From assembly GCA_964017235.1 (NCBI GenBank), contig OZ024940.1:28266573-28330572 (forward strand): 64,000 nt of DNA, given 5' to 3'. This stretch comes from Sabellastarte sp. h YS-2021. Its lineage: Eukaryota; Annelida; Polychaeta; Sabellida; Sabellidae. The notes below the pieces were generated by a model. That model saw only the letters and a program-made list of their open reading frames with translations, was not told the origin of the DNA and did not search any database. Shown piece after piece: positions 1-6,825 of this stretch (position 1 is the stretch's first letter; every line of letters begins with the position of its first letter). A program made the translations under genes and the position numbers.

Positions 1-126
1 AGCTTACAATTGTTTAAATTTAAATTGCTTTCAAATTTAAACAATTGTAAGCTATTTCTGATGAAGGAGTGAAGCTCCGAAAGCTCAAATCCATTTTTTA
101 TTTTATATGCTCTTTGTTTATTATTT
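1..126. repeat. Right half of PLE terminal-repeat palindrome (cut by window start)
   Basis: Positions 1-21 are the end of the left arm, 22-32 the spacer and 33-90 a right arm that is perfect in the complete copy at 5981-6191. Weaker matching continues to about 126. The window opens inside this palindrome. Confidence 0.85.
58..82 (+). other. Hammerhead-core-like terminal motif
   Basis: CTGATGA, then GGAG/CTCC paired around a 5-nt loop, then GAAA. The conserved boxes and their order resemble a hammerhead ribozyme core. An extra A sits before the helix, and no partner for stem I is obvious next to the motif, so catalytic activity is unproven. Confidence 0.5.
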
Positions 127-735
127 CACAAAGAATAAATGAGACAAACTTTCTTCATGCTGTTGACATAAGATACATTTTGGGCTTTCGACAATTTTTC
201 TAAAGAAATATAAATATTGGTTCACTTGGTAAGATATGATGAACCATTCTATAAGTTACATCTCTGCTTTCCGGAGAAAGCAAAGGATGGTTCATGTTTC
301 GGAAAGATTTTGAAAAATCAATCTTTGGGAAGATATTTAAGATTCTTGGTGGTTTAACTTTCTCTTGTAAACAGAGAGAATTGAGCCCTTTTTAAAAGTC
401 ATTGACTGAAAGTCAAAGGATTTGTCAAGTTTAGATAAATCTTAAAAGCAGCTAGAGCATTAGCATAGAACACAGGCTTTTCAATTGAATCAAGACCACA
501 TCTTGAGATAAATATTCTCTCAGATCAAGCTTAAGCCAGTACATGGCAAAATTTTTCCATTTACAATGGCTACCATATAAAAGGTAGGTGAATAAAAATA
601 TTTTAGCTTTCATTAGATATAAGTAAGGGAAATACCACCACCAGCATAGCTGTTGTATAGCATTTCACATTTGAGACACTGTCTTGTTATTCCACAAAAA
701 GTGAATTTGAATTGGTATTTGAATTGGTTTGTGTT
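127..735. other. Unassigned AT-rich block upstream of P
   Basis: I see no coding signal and no family I recognise here. The piece around 338-500 recurs in unit B at about 15567-15733, so it behaves as a mobile or duplicated block. An inverted pair GATGAACCAT/ATGGTTCAT lies near 240-297. It could be a PLE 5' region or captured host DNA. Confidence 0.5.
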
Positions 736-760
736 CTGAGGAAGGAGTGAGGCTCCGAAA
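736..760 (+). other. Variant hammerhead-core-like motif at the 5' end of P
   Basis: CTGAGGA replaces CTGATGA; the GGAG/CTCC helix and GAAA are kept. An AT-rich hairpin and GCTCTTTT follow, as in the Q ends. It sits immediately before the P reading frame, and a related copy lies past the P 3' end in unit B (9893), as expected for terminal repeats of a PLE. Confidence 0.5.
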
Positions 761-813
761 TGTCAAATAATTGATATTATTGCTCTTTTATCATAACATT
801 TCTTTTCTTTGCT

Positions 814-1344
814 GTGTTTGAAGAAACAAAGAGCGAAGCAGCACATTTAAAAAGTTTATCAAGGTTTTGTTTCAAAGCTCCCAAAATGAGAAACTTGAAA
901 TCACAATTCCACAGTCGTCTGTGCACTTTCTTATCAAATTTCGGTACAAATGTGCAGTCGGAAGCTAGGGGAAAAGGTTTGGCCACTTTTAACAAAACAA
1001 CGTTTGCGTCTCAGAGAAGGTTTCTTACAACGTGTTTGCAAAGAAAAGTTATCCCAAATGGATTTTCACTTAAGTTCAACAGTTCATCGAGTAAAGGTAT
1101 TCTTCAAAGCTGTTCCTTTAACCTGATGAGAAATGCACTGAAAGATGTAACATGGAAAATTCAGGAACATTCAAAGAATCTTAAGGCAAGTACTCAAAAT
1201 CTTCAGGTTTGGTGTACCCATTCCAAGTTTGCCCAGATTTCACATTTTATTCATACATGCAACTATGAACTTTATTTTAAACTGGACGAAATCAAATGTA
1301 ATAAGTTGAAAGATCTTTTGCCCAAATTGGATGAAAAGGATTAG
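814..1344 (+). pseudogene. P piece 1: N-terminal PLE region
   Basis: A 176-codon open stretch rich in Lys, Ser and Phe with no motif I recognise. In the other full copies the frame starts earlier at an ATG overlapping the terminal motif (760 in this copy), giving 194 codons; here a T-to-G change makes a TGA at 772-774. It ends at TAG and overlaps the next piece by 14 nt in the +1 frame. It is probably the N-terminal part of the same polyprotein rather than a separate gene. Confidence 0.6.
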
Positions 1345-2053
1345 AATTCTATCCGATTTGGATAATTCAGAACGTTCACTTCTTAGAAAAGGTCTAGGAT
1401 TTGTTCTAGTTCACAAACAACCAGATCCAGTTCGAAGTCTTGAAGACCTCCATAGATTCCACCATAAGGTGAGACTTCATGCTTTTTTCAATAACCTGGA
1501 TCAGACTATTAACGAAAGAAACCATGCAAGTGATTTACCTGATGATGAAGTCATGAGCTTCAAGAGACAATCTAGGTCATCATTTACACCTAAAGAAGGT
1601 CAGTTTGACGCAGTTGATAGATTCATGTCAAAATGTTGTGATGATTTTTCTCAATCTAATTTTAAACCACCAAAAAGATCAAATTTGAAAGCAGATGAAG
1701 AAGAGGCCCTTCAAAAACTCAGAAAGAGAGAAGACATTGTTATCAAACCTGCTGATAAAGGGGGAGCTGTAGTTGTGTGGAGAAAGGATCTCTATTGTAA
1801 CGAAGCCAAGAAGCAATTATCATGTGAACAATTTTATACAAAACTTGATTGTGCCATCACTAACCAAATAAGTAAAACAGTAGAAAAAGAACTCAAATCA
1901 ATCATCTCTAAAGGTGAATTGCCAAAAACAGCATTGAACTTAGTGGTAGACAATCCTAAATGGAGTAATTTAATTACATGTTGCCCAAGATTCAGAAACT
2001 TGGAAACCCTGGTAGACCTGTTGTGTCCTCTTGTTCTTGCCCGACAACTTTGA
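1331..2053 (+). pseudogene. P piece 2: RT0 / start of reverse transcriptase
   Basis: A 240-codon piece. Residues 136-150 (EDIVIKPADKGGAVVVW) are the characteristic PLE segment just N-terminal to the RT fingers, and SLEDLHRFHHKVRLH near residues 37-50 also fits. After about residue 212 the reading is wrong: a roughly 2-nt insertion near 1971 hides a segment that in the other frame reads LPKIQKLGNPGRPVVSS, matching LPKIHKPGNPGRPVVSS in Q. Confidence 0.85.
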
Positions 2054-2110
2054 TATCCAAGTACCTTAGTGAGTTTTTGAAACCAATAGTTACCAAACTT
2101 ACCATCTTGT

Positions 2111-2527
2111 GTGAAAGACACTAATCATGCCTTGAAGATGATGGAAAACTTCCGATTTCAAGAAGAAAATGCTCTTCTTTTCACCATGGATATAAAGGGA
2201 CTTTACACTAATATACCCAATGACTATGGTCTTAACACAATGAAATATTTCCTAGAAAAACGTGAAATTCAGAATCCACCCACCCACACGTTATTAAGAC
2301 TTGCAGAACTTGTGTTGACACAAAATTGTTTCAGTTTTGATGATGCTTTCTATTCGCAAACAGGTGGGACAATGATTGGGACTCCATTTGGACCTGAATA
2401 TTCAAATTTGGCTGTTGGAAAATTTGAATTACACGTTGCTGATAGGTTCAATGGTGCTATGCCAGAATTTTCTCACAGATATATTGATGATGTAGTTGGT
2501 CCAACCTCCATCTTGAGAGTAGATTAA
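2111..2527 (+). pseudogene. P piece 3: reverse transcriptase palm
   Basis: A 138-codon piece with RT motif A (FTMDIKGLYTNIP, Asp27), motif B (QTGGTMIGTPFGPEYSNLA, 83-101) and motif C (YIDD, 124-127), so all the catalytic aspartates are present. One extra A near 2100 separates it from the preceding piece. An in-frame TAA at 2525-2527 ends it, and the same frame then continues with FIDYVCNFHPAFHFTF, the normal downstream RT sequence. Confidence 0.92.
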
Positions 2528-2634
2528 TTTATTGATTATGTGTGCAATTTCCATCCAGCTTTTCACTTTACTTTTGTTGTATCTGAGACAGAAATAGAAT
2601 TTTTGGATATAAAAATTTCAGTTTCCAGAAAAAA

Positions 2635-2859
2635 TTGTCCACCTCAGTACATTACAAGGCTACTGACAGTCATTCATATTTAAGATATGGTTCTTGCCAC
2701 CCAAAGGCTTGTAAAAATGCTATACCATACTCTCAGTTTTTAAGATTGAGAAGACTGTGTTCAGAAGAAAACGATTTTGTGTCAAAAGTGAATGAAATGG
2801 AAAATTTCTTTCTTGTGAGGGATTATCCCCAAAAAGGAATTGATAAAACAAAAACATAA
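2635..2859 (+). pseudogene. P piece 4: RT thumb / linker
   Basis: This open stretch contains YLRYGSCHPKACKNAIPYSQ and FLRLRRLCS, matching the Q protein segment that follows YIDD. There is no ATG; it is a continuation after a frameshift near 2630. A TAA at 2857-2859 interrupts it, and the same frame resumes into the next piece. Confidence 0.85.
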
Positions 2860-2907
2860 GTAATTGGAATCAATCGAGCTCAAGTTCTTCAAAAAAGACC
2901 AAAAGGG

Positions 2908-3519
2908 GTGAACACTACCTTCAATTCACACAGCCAAATGATAAAAAACATCATAGAAAGAAATTTTCACATTTTGCAATTGGATGATGAAGTAGGCTAC
3001 CTTTTCCAAGAGAAACCTTTAGTTTCATATCGTAGAGACCGAAATGTGAAAGATATGCTTGTACACGCAAACATTGGTGTAAATTCTAAAGTCGGCAAAA
3101 CTCGTAAATGTGTCCGGACAAGATGTTTTACCTGTCCTCATGTTTTTGATGATGTCCACCAAGTCAGAGGGCCAAAGGGTGTATACTCTCCAAAGGACAA
3201 CATTAGTTGTATCAGCAAAGATATAATATACTGTATCGAATGTTTGAAATGTGGTAGTCTTTACATAGGGGAAACTGAAAGAAGACTAGGGGACAGAATT
3301 CGAGAACATTTAAGAGATATAAAGACTAAGCAACCCCAGAAACAGGTATCTGTGCATTTTAACTCACAAGGGCATAGTTTGAATGACCTAAAAGTTCAAG
3401 TTTTATATCAAAATTTTAGGGACAAGTTTTCCAGAAAGGCAAAAGAAAGCTTTTTGATTCAAAAATTAGGCACTGTGTTTCCGGATGGGATGAATATAGA
3501 TGGGGGAATGGAAACTTAA
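2908..3519 (+). pseudogene. P piece 5: linker and GIY-YIG endonuclease
   Basis: This is the C-terminal third of the PLE protein. RDRNVKDMLVHA (44-54) is the conserved linker. Cysteines at 68, 73, 76, 101, 109, 112 and 115 form the Cys-rich segment. The nuclease follows: Y108-C-I, then YIGETERRLGDRIREH (119-134), then HFNSQGH (150-156). The GIY-YIG tyrosines, the downstream arginine and the Glu/His residues are all present, so the domain itself looks undamaged. A GTG begins the open frame, but the natural protein reads through from upstream. Confidence 0.93.
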
Positions 3520-3650
3520 AGTTTCTTATTATATTTACTTACCTTTTCTTTACATTTTCTTTCATATGGATATTACATATTCACTCTGTAATCTTTGCAT
3601 CCTTTGTATTTTGTATTTACATAAGATTTCTTCCATTTGGAACGCTAAAT
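3520..3650 (+). other. P 3' flank up to the A-unit deletion junction
   Basis: AT-rich sequence following the P stop, matching 9585-9708 in unit B except for a 7-bp duplication of TTGTATT near 3603-3616. At 3650/3651 it passes directly into gag sequence that lies at 18188 in unit B. Confidence 0.85.
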
Positions 3651-3940
3651 TGTGTCTCTTGAAAGCCAGAGTCATGGGCAGACTTGTTGGATTTTTCAAC
3701 ATGTAACCGGTTAAACGAATGCTCAGTTGGGCCCGAACCGTCACTGTCAGAATCATGCATAATTTGCCCACAGTCTATGTCACTGTCTGATACTGAAGAA
3801 TCTGAATCTTGGTGAGACATGGTTTGTTTTTGCCCCAACAAGTTCGTTACAAATTCGTTATCATCCGACATATGCAATTCAAACTGTACGTGAGATGTAT
3901 CAGACTTTTGTGAACGCAAATTATATTTTTTCTTCTCCAT
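3617..3940 (-). pseudogene. DIRS-like gag stub fused at the deletion junction (A1)
   Basis: The first 96 or so codons equal the start of the unit-B gag frame (17941-18477), including the acidic Ser/Asp stretch at 44-69. The last eleven codons come from the P 3' flank, because the unit-A deletion removed the rest of gag and all of pol. A 107-codon frame remains open by chance; there is no reason to expect a functional product. Confidence 0.8.
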
Positions 3941-4222
3941 ATAACACAGATCGAAAGACTAAGATAAATAAAACATATAACTAAAAACAACAATCAGTGG
4001 TACACGGAGAAGAAAAAAAGAATAAATTAAAATGTCCTTGAGGTGTTATCCCTTCCAAGTGTGAGCTGTAAATGGAAGAAGGGTTCAAATTTTTTGGCTA
4101 AAGAAGGCGTAGGGAGCCAATCAGAAGCCAGTTTACAACCAGCATGGTCATACATACTAAATGCCAGTTTAAGGTACCCTCTCAGGAATGATCTACCTGA
4201 CACCAAGGTGTCATCCCGCAAA
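3941..4222 (-). other. DIRS-like 5' leader remnant (A1)
   Basis: Sequence lying upstream of the gag ATG on the minus strand. It contains a 16-bp palindrome TGACACC-AA-GGTGTCA at 4198-4213. Short open frames on both strands overlap each other here, so I read it as noncoding leader or terminal repeat. It joins Q 3' DNA abruptly at about 4222. Confidence 0.55.
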
Positions 4223-4524
4223 TAAACAAAATTACATCAAAATGACGTTTTAACAAAGCAAAACACGTTATTATTACTTAAAACACATATTCAATCATAT
4301 TTACTCATATTTTTTTTTTACTAATTAAAATTTTTAATTTTTTTGCAATTTTTCACTATGACGTCACAAAATCGAAAATTTGAAAATTTTAAAATTTGTT
4401 TTAAAAAATCACTATAATGTCAAAAAAATCCAAAATTTCTTAAATTCGCACAATTTTAACAATGACAATAAAAATCAATATCCTCAACAAAAGAATTCAA
4501 ATTAAACAAATTGTAAGAGAGATA
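4223..4524 (-). other. Q 3' AT-rich region with a TGACGTCA site (A1)
   Basis: Minus-strand continuation downstream of the Q nuclease, rich in poly-A/T runs. One CRE-type palindrome TGACGTCA lies at 4359-4366. The equivalent plus-strand region behind Q+ is 15131-15480 and has two such sites. Confidence 0.7.
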
Positions 4525-4717
4525 ACAGTTATACTACAATTCCATTGTCCCTGTTCATACCCAGTGGGTACACACAGCCAAATTTCATAATGAGTTGAAG
4601 TGAATAGCTACCTCTCTATGTCTATTCTTGTTCTTGGCATCTCTCAAGTGGTCTCTTATCCTATCTCCTAACCTCCTTTCTGTTTCCCCGATATAAATCT
4701 CTCCACATCTAATACAT

Positions 4718-4959
4718 TCAATGCAATAAATATCCATATAAAATAGTAAACAAAGTAAAAACAAAGAGCGTATAAAATAAATAAATTTATTTAAGCTTTT
4801 TACAAGCTGTTTCTGATGAAGGAGTGAGGCTCCGAAAGCTTAAATAAATTTATTTATTTTATACGCTCTTTGTTTTTACTATGTTTACTATTTTATATGG
4901 ATATTTAAAAAGAGCCAAGCGGCATAACTTTATAAACTTGGAATATCAATGCAATAAAT
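4718..4959 (+). mobile_element. 214-bp fold-back insertion with 14-bp target-site duplication (A1)
   Basis: TCAATGCAATAAAT occurs at 4718-4731 and again at 4946-4959, and removing one copy with 4732-4945 restores the Q nuclease sequence. The insert has 68-bp inverted arms (4732-4799 and 4835-4902, one mismatch seen), a hammerhead-core-like motif between them, and a one-sided 43-bp tail. The arms and tail match the Q terminal sequence. The best reading is a short, inverted PLE terminal-repeat insertion made by retrotransposition machinery. Confidence 0.85.
4813..4837 (+). other. Hammerhead-core-like motif inside the fold-back insertion
   Basis: CTGATGA, GGAG/CTCC helix with loop TGAGG, GAAA. 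The opposite-strand copy expected on the other side of the fold-back is reduced to a few bases (4800-4812), so the structure is a half-deleted head-to-head pair. Confidence 0.5.
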
Positions 4960-5523
4960 GACATCTTTGGTGATACAAGAAAAACTACCTGACGGAGTAA
5001 ATTTACCTCTAGGGCCCTCAACTGTGTGTACCTCATTGAAAACAAAGGGACATGTAAGACAACGTTTTCTACCAAATGGCAAAGTTATGCCAGACACATC
5101 TTTTGAACTGAATCTAGAGTGGACCAGCATGTCTCTTATGTTCCTGTCCCGGTATGAAATCAGAGGTTTTTGTTGAAACAAATAGCCCACTTCCTCGTCA
5201 AGATTTAGCATGTGAAAATTCTTCTCCACAATATCTGTTATTACCTTACTGTGAGAGTTGTATGTAAGGGTAAGTATAACCCTATTCATTTCTTCAGCAG
5301 GTTCTTTTTGTTTCAAAGCATCAGCTCTACTGATATTAGAAACTCTATCTATGGCCTTAGAAACAATATCCTGGGGATAATCTCTCGCTAGAAAGAAATG
5401 TTCCATTTCCTTCTCTTTTGCCTTCAAATCCTGCCTAGGAGCTTTAAACGGAGAAATTGTGAAAATGGAATAGCATTTTTGCATGACTTTGGGTGGGAGG
5501 AACCATATTTAAGGTAAGCATTT

Positions 5524-5775
5524 ATAAGCACTCTTGTTTAGACAGCCTCCCTTCGCAAATTTCTTTTTGTTCATCTGATAAAAATTTTAAATCTTCAACT
5601 TAAGCCAGGTCCAAATAATCAACTAAGCTGTGATCCATAGCTTCTTTTGACATTAATTGTTTATAAAAATTCCGGACATGTTTTAAAATTTCCTTCTGCT
5701 TATTAACTAAAATTCCATCCACTAGCAATTTATCTAAAGTACGTTTTTCTGCTCTTTTTTGTTTCTTTATTTAAG
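5524..5775 (-). pseudogene. LINE-like (non-LTR retrotransposon) fragment (A1)
   Basis: Read on the minus strand, this gives a short stretch including LDKLLVDGILVNKQKEILKH, then FYKQLM, then after an in-frame TAA (5600-5602) LSDEQKEICEGRLSKQECL. The pattern FY...LS-E---CEG-----E is typical of the segment before the RT domain in L1/CR1-type LINE proteins. Only about 80 codons are present, so the clade cannot be named. It abuts Q at about 5523. Confidence 0.6.
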
Positions 5776-5934
5776 AAAAATCTTCACAATATATTCAAAA
5801 TTCAAATAATTATTTGAAACTATCAAAATATATCGCTCCTCACTTCAATATCGTGCTGAAGCTGCTCTCAGATACTTTTCATTTTCGTGTAATTTATTTT
5901 CCGATATGTACAGTGTAATATGTAATGCCAGACA
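5776..5934. other. Unassigned AT-rich spacer (A1)
   Basis: No coding signal or recognised repeat. Units A and B differ here by diagnostic substitutions (C versus T near 5878, G versus A near 5891), which is useful for telling units apart. Confidence 0.5.
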
Positions 5935-5980
5935 CTTCTTTTGAACTGAATCTAGAGTGGACCAGCATGTCTCTTATGTT
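5935..5980 (-). mobile_element. 46-bp orphan piece of Q
   Basis: Nearly identical to about 5088-5133 in the Q linker region (minus strand), isolated between unassigned DNA and the terminal-repeat palindrome. It is probably the 5'-truncated coding end of the inverted terminal repeat that follows. Confidence 0.75.
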
Positions 5981-6036
5981 AAATAATAAACAAAGTAAAA
6001 ACAAAGAGCATATCAAATAAATAGATTTATTTGAGC

Positions 6037-6061
6037 TTTCGGAGCTTCACTCCTTCATCAG
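6037..6061 (-). other. Hammerhead-core-like motif, left arm
   Basis: Minus-strand copy of CTGATGA-helix-GAAA. Downstream on the minus strand an AT-rich hairpin (CAAATAAA/TTTATTTG) is followed by GCTCTTTG. Confidence 0.5.
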
Positions 6062-6122
6062 AAATAGCTTACAATTGTTTAAATTTAAATTGCTTTCAAA
6101 TTTAAACAATTGTAAGCTATTT

Positions 6123-6147
6123 CTGATGAAGGAGTGAAGCTCCGAAA
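6123..6147 (+). other. Hammerhead-core-like motif, right arm (B1)
   Basis: Same as 58-82, in unit B1. The other unit boundaries carry it at 20661-20685, 26726-26750, 41264-41288, 47329-47353 and 61867-61891. Confidence 0.5.
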
Positions 6148-6191
6148 GCTCAAATCCATTTTTTATTTTATATGCTCTTTGTTTATTATTT

Positions 6192-6800
6192 CACAAAGAA
6201 TAAATGAGACAAACTTTCTTCATGCTGTTGACATAAGATACATTTTGGGCTTTCGACAATTTTTCTAAAGAAATATAAATATTGGTTCACTTGGTAAGAT
6301 ATGATGAACCATTCTATAAGTTACATCTCTGCTTTCCGGAGAAAGCAAAGGATGGTTCATGTTTCGGAAAGATTTTGAAAAATCAATCTTTGGGAAGATA
6401 TTTAAGATTCTTGGTGGTTTAACTTTCTCTTGTAAACAGAGAGAATTGAGCCCTTTTTAAAAGTCATTGACTGAAAGTCAAAGGATTTGTCAAGTTTAGA
6501 TAAATCTTAAAAGCAGCTAGAGCATTAGCATAGAACACAGGCTTTTCAATTGAATCAAGACCACATCTTGAGATAAATATTCTCTCAGATCAAGCTTAAG
6601 CCAGTACATGGCAAAATTTTTCCATTTACAATGGCTACCATATAAAAGGTAGGTGAATAAAAATATTTTAGCTTTCATTAGATATAAGTAAGGGAAATAC
6701 CACCACCAGCATAGCTGTTGTATAGCATTTCACATTTGAGACACTGTCTTGTTATTCCACAAAAAGTGAATTTGAATTGGTATTTGAATTGGTTTGTGTT
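6192..6800. other. Unassigned AT-rich block upstream of P (B1)
   Basis: Essentially the same sequence as 127-735. Nothing coding is seen. Confidence 0.5.
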
Positions 6801-6825
6801 CTGAGGAAGGAGTGAGGCTCCGAAA
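6801..6825 (+). other. Variant hammerhead-core-like motif, P 5' end (B1)
   Basis: CTGAGGA-helix-GAAA; the final A of GAAA is the first base of the P start codon, so the structured motif and the reading frame touch. Confidence 0.5.

Larger units (their letters stand above)
760..3519 (+). pseudogene. Penelope-like retroelement P, A1 copy (broken RT/GIY-YIG protein)
   Basis: This is the whole remnant of one PLE protein, in five pieces: 814-1344, 1331-2053, 2111-2527, 2635-2859 and 2908-3519. Its order (RT0 region, RT with YIDD, linker, Cys-rich segment, GIY-YIG nuclease) is diagnostic of the EN-positive PLE class. Lesions: an A1-only stop at 772-774; frameshifts at the 1331-1344 overlap, near 1971, near 2100 and near 2630; in-frame stops at 2525-2527 and 2857-2859. 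All but the first are shared by the other full-length copies. A working element would copy its RNA into DNA in the nucleus using the nuclease to open the target; this copy cannot make the full protein. Confidence 0.93.
4525..5523 (-). pseudogene. Penelope-like retroelement Q, minus strand, interrupted (A1)
   Basis: Read from 5523 down to 4525, this is Q from the RT thumb (YLKYGSS, SCKNAIPFSQ) through the linker (RDRNIRDMLVHS) and Cys-rich segment to the GIY-YIG domain (CIRCGEIYIGETERRLGDR). The open stretch 4930-5484 covers the first part. The nuclease is split after YCI by the insertion at 4732-4945 and continues at 4525-4731. Further damage: a small deletion near 5442 that shifts frame, and a deletion of about 60 bp after HFNS near 4590. 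The RT core with YIDD is absent from this copy. Confidence 0.9.
1..6065. repeat. Array unit A1 (6,065 bp)
   Basis: Short unit of the array. It holds one P remnant, a gag stub, one interrupted Q remnant and a LINE-like fragment. I set the unit boundary inside the palindrome for convenience; the biological breakpoint of the tandem duplication is not visible. Private changes are a stop at 772-774 and a G at 4528. Confidence 0.93.
5981..6191. repeat. Head-to-head PLE terminal-repeat palindrome at the A1/B1 boundary
   Basis: Perfect arms 6029-6086 and 6098-6155 (58 bp each) flank an 11-nt spacer. Imperfect pairing extends out to about 5981 and 6191, with a 12-nt gap in the right arm. Each arm holds one hammerhead-core-like motif (6037-6061 on -, 6123-6147 on +). 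Confidence 0.93.

Noticed and set aside
58..82. Formal call of an active hammerhead ribozyme
   Set aside because: Stem I cannot be drawn from adjacent sequence and an extra A precedes helix II; it is kept as a hammerhead-like motif only.
777..995. Minus-strand 72-codon frame repeated in each unit
   Set aside because: It is antisense to the P N-terminal piece, lacks any motif and is preserved only because the array is young.
2908..3519. Domesticated GIY-YIG nuclease gene
   Set aside because: The domain is open, but its frame has no ATG at a sensible place upstream, follows an in-frame stop and shows private nonsense changes in B copies, so no constraint is evident.
4027..4225. Two overlapping short frames on opposite strands (60 and 64 codons)
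   Set aside because: They lie in the DIRS-like leader and mirror each other; no family resemblance or start context supports either.
6029..6155. Rho-independent terminator
   Set aside because: The hairpin is perfect but far longer than a terminator, is AT-rich at the centre and sits at PLE ends in a eukaryotic context.
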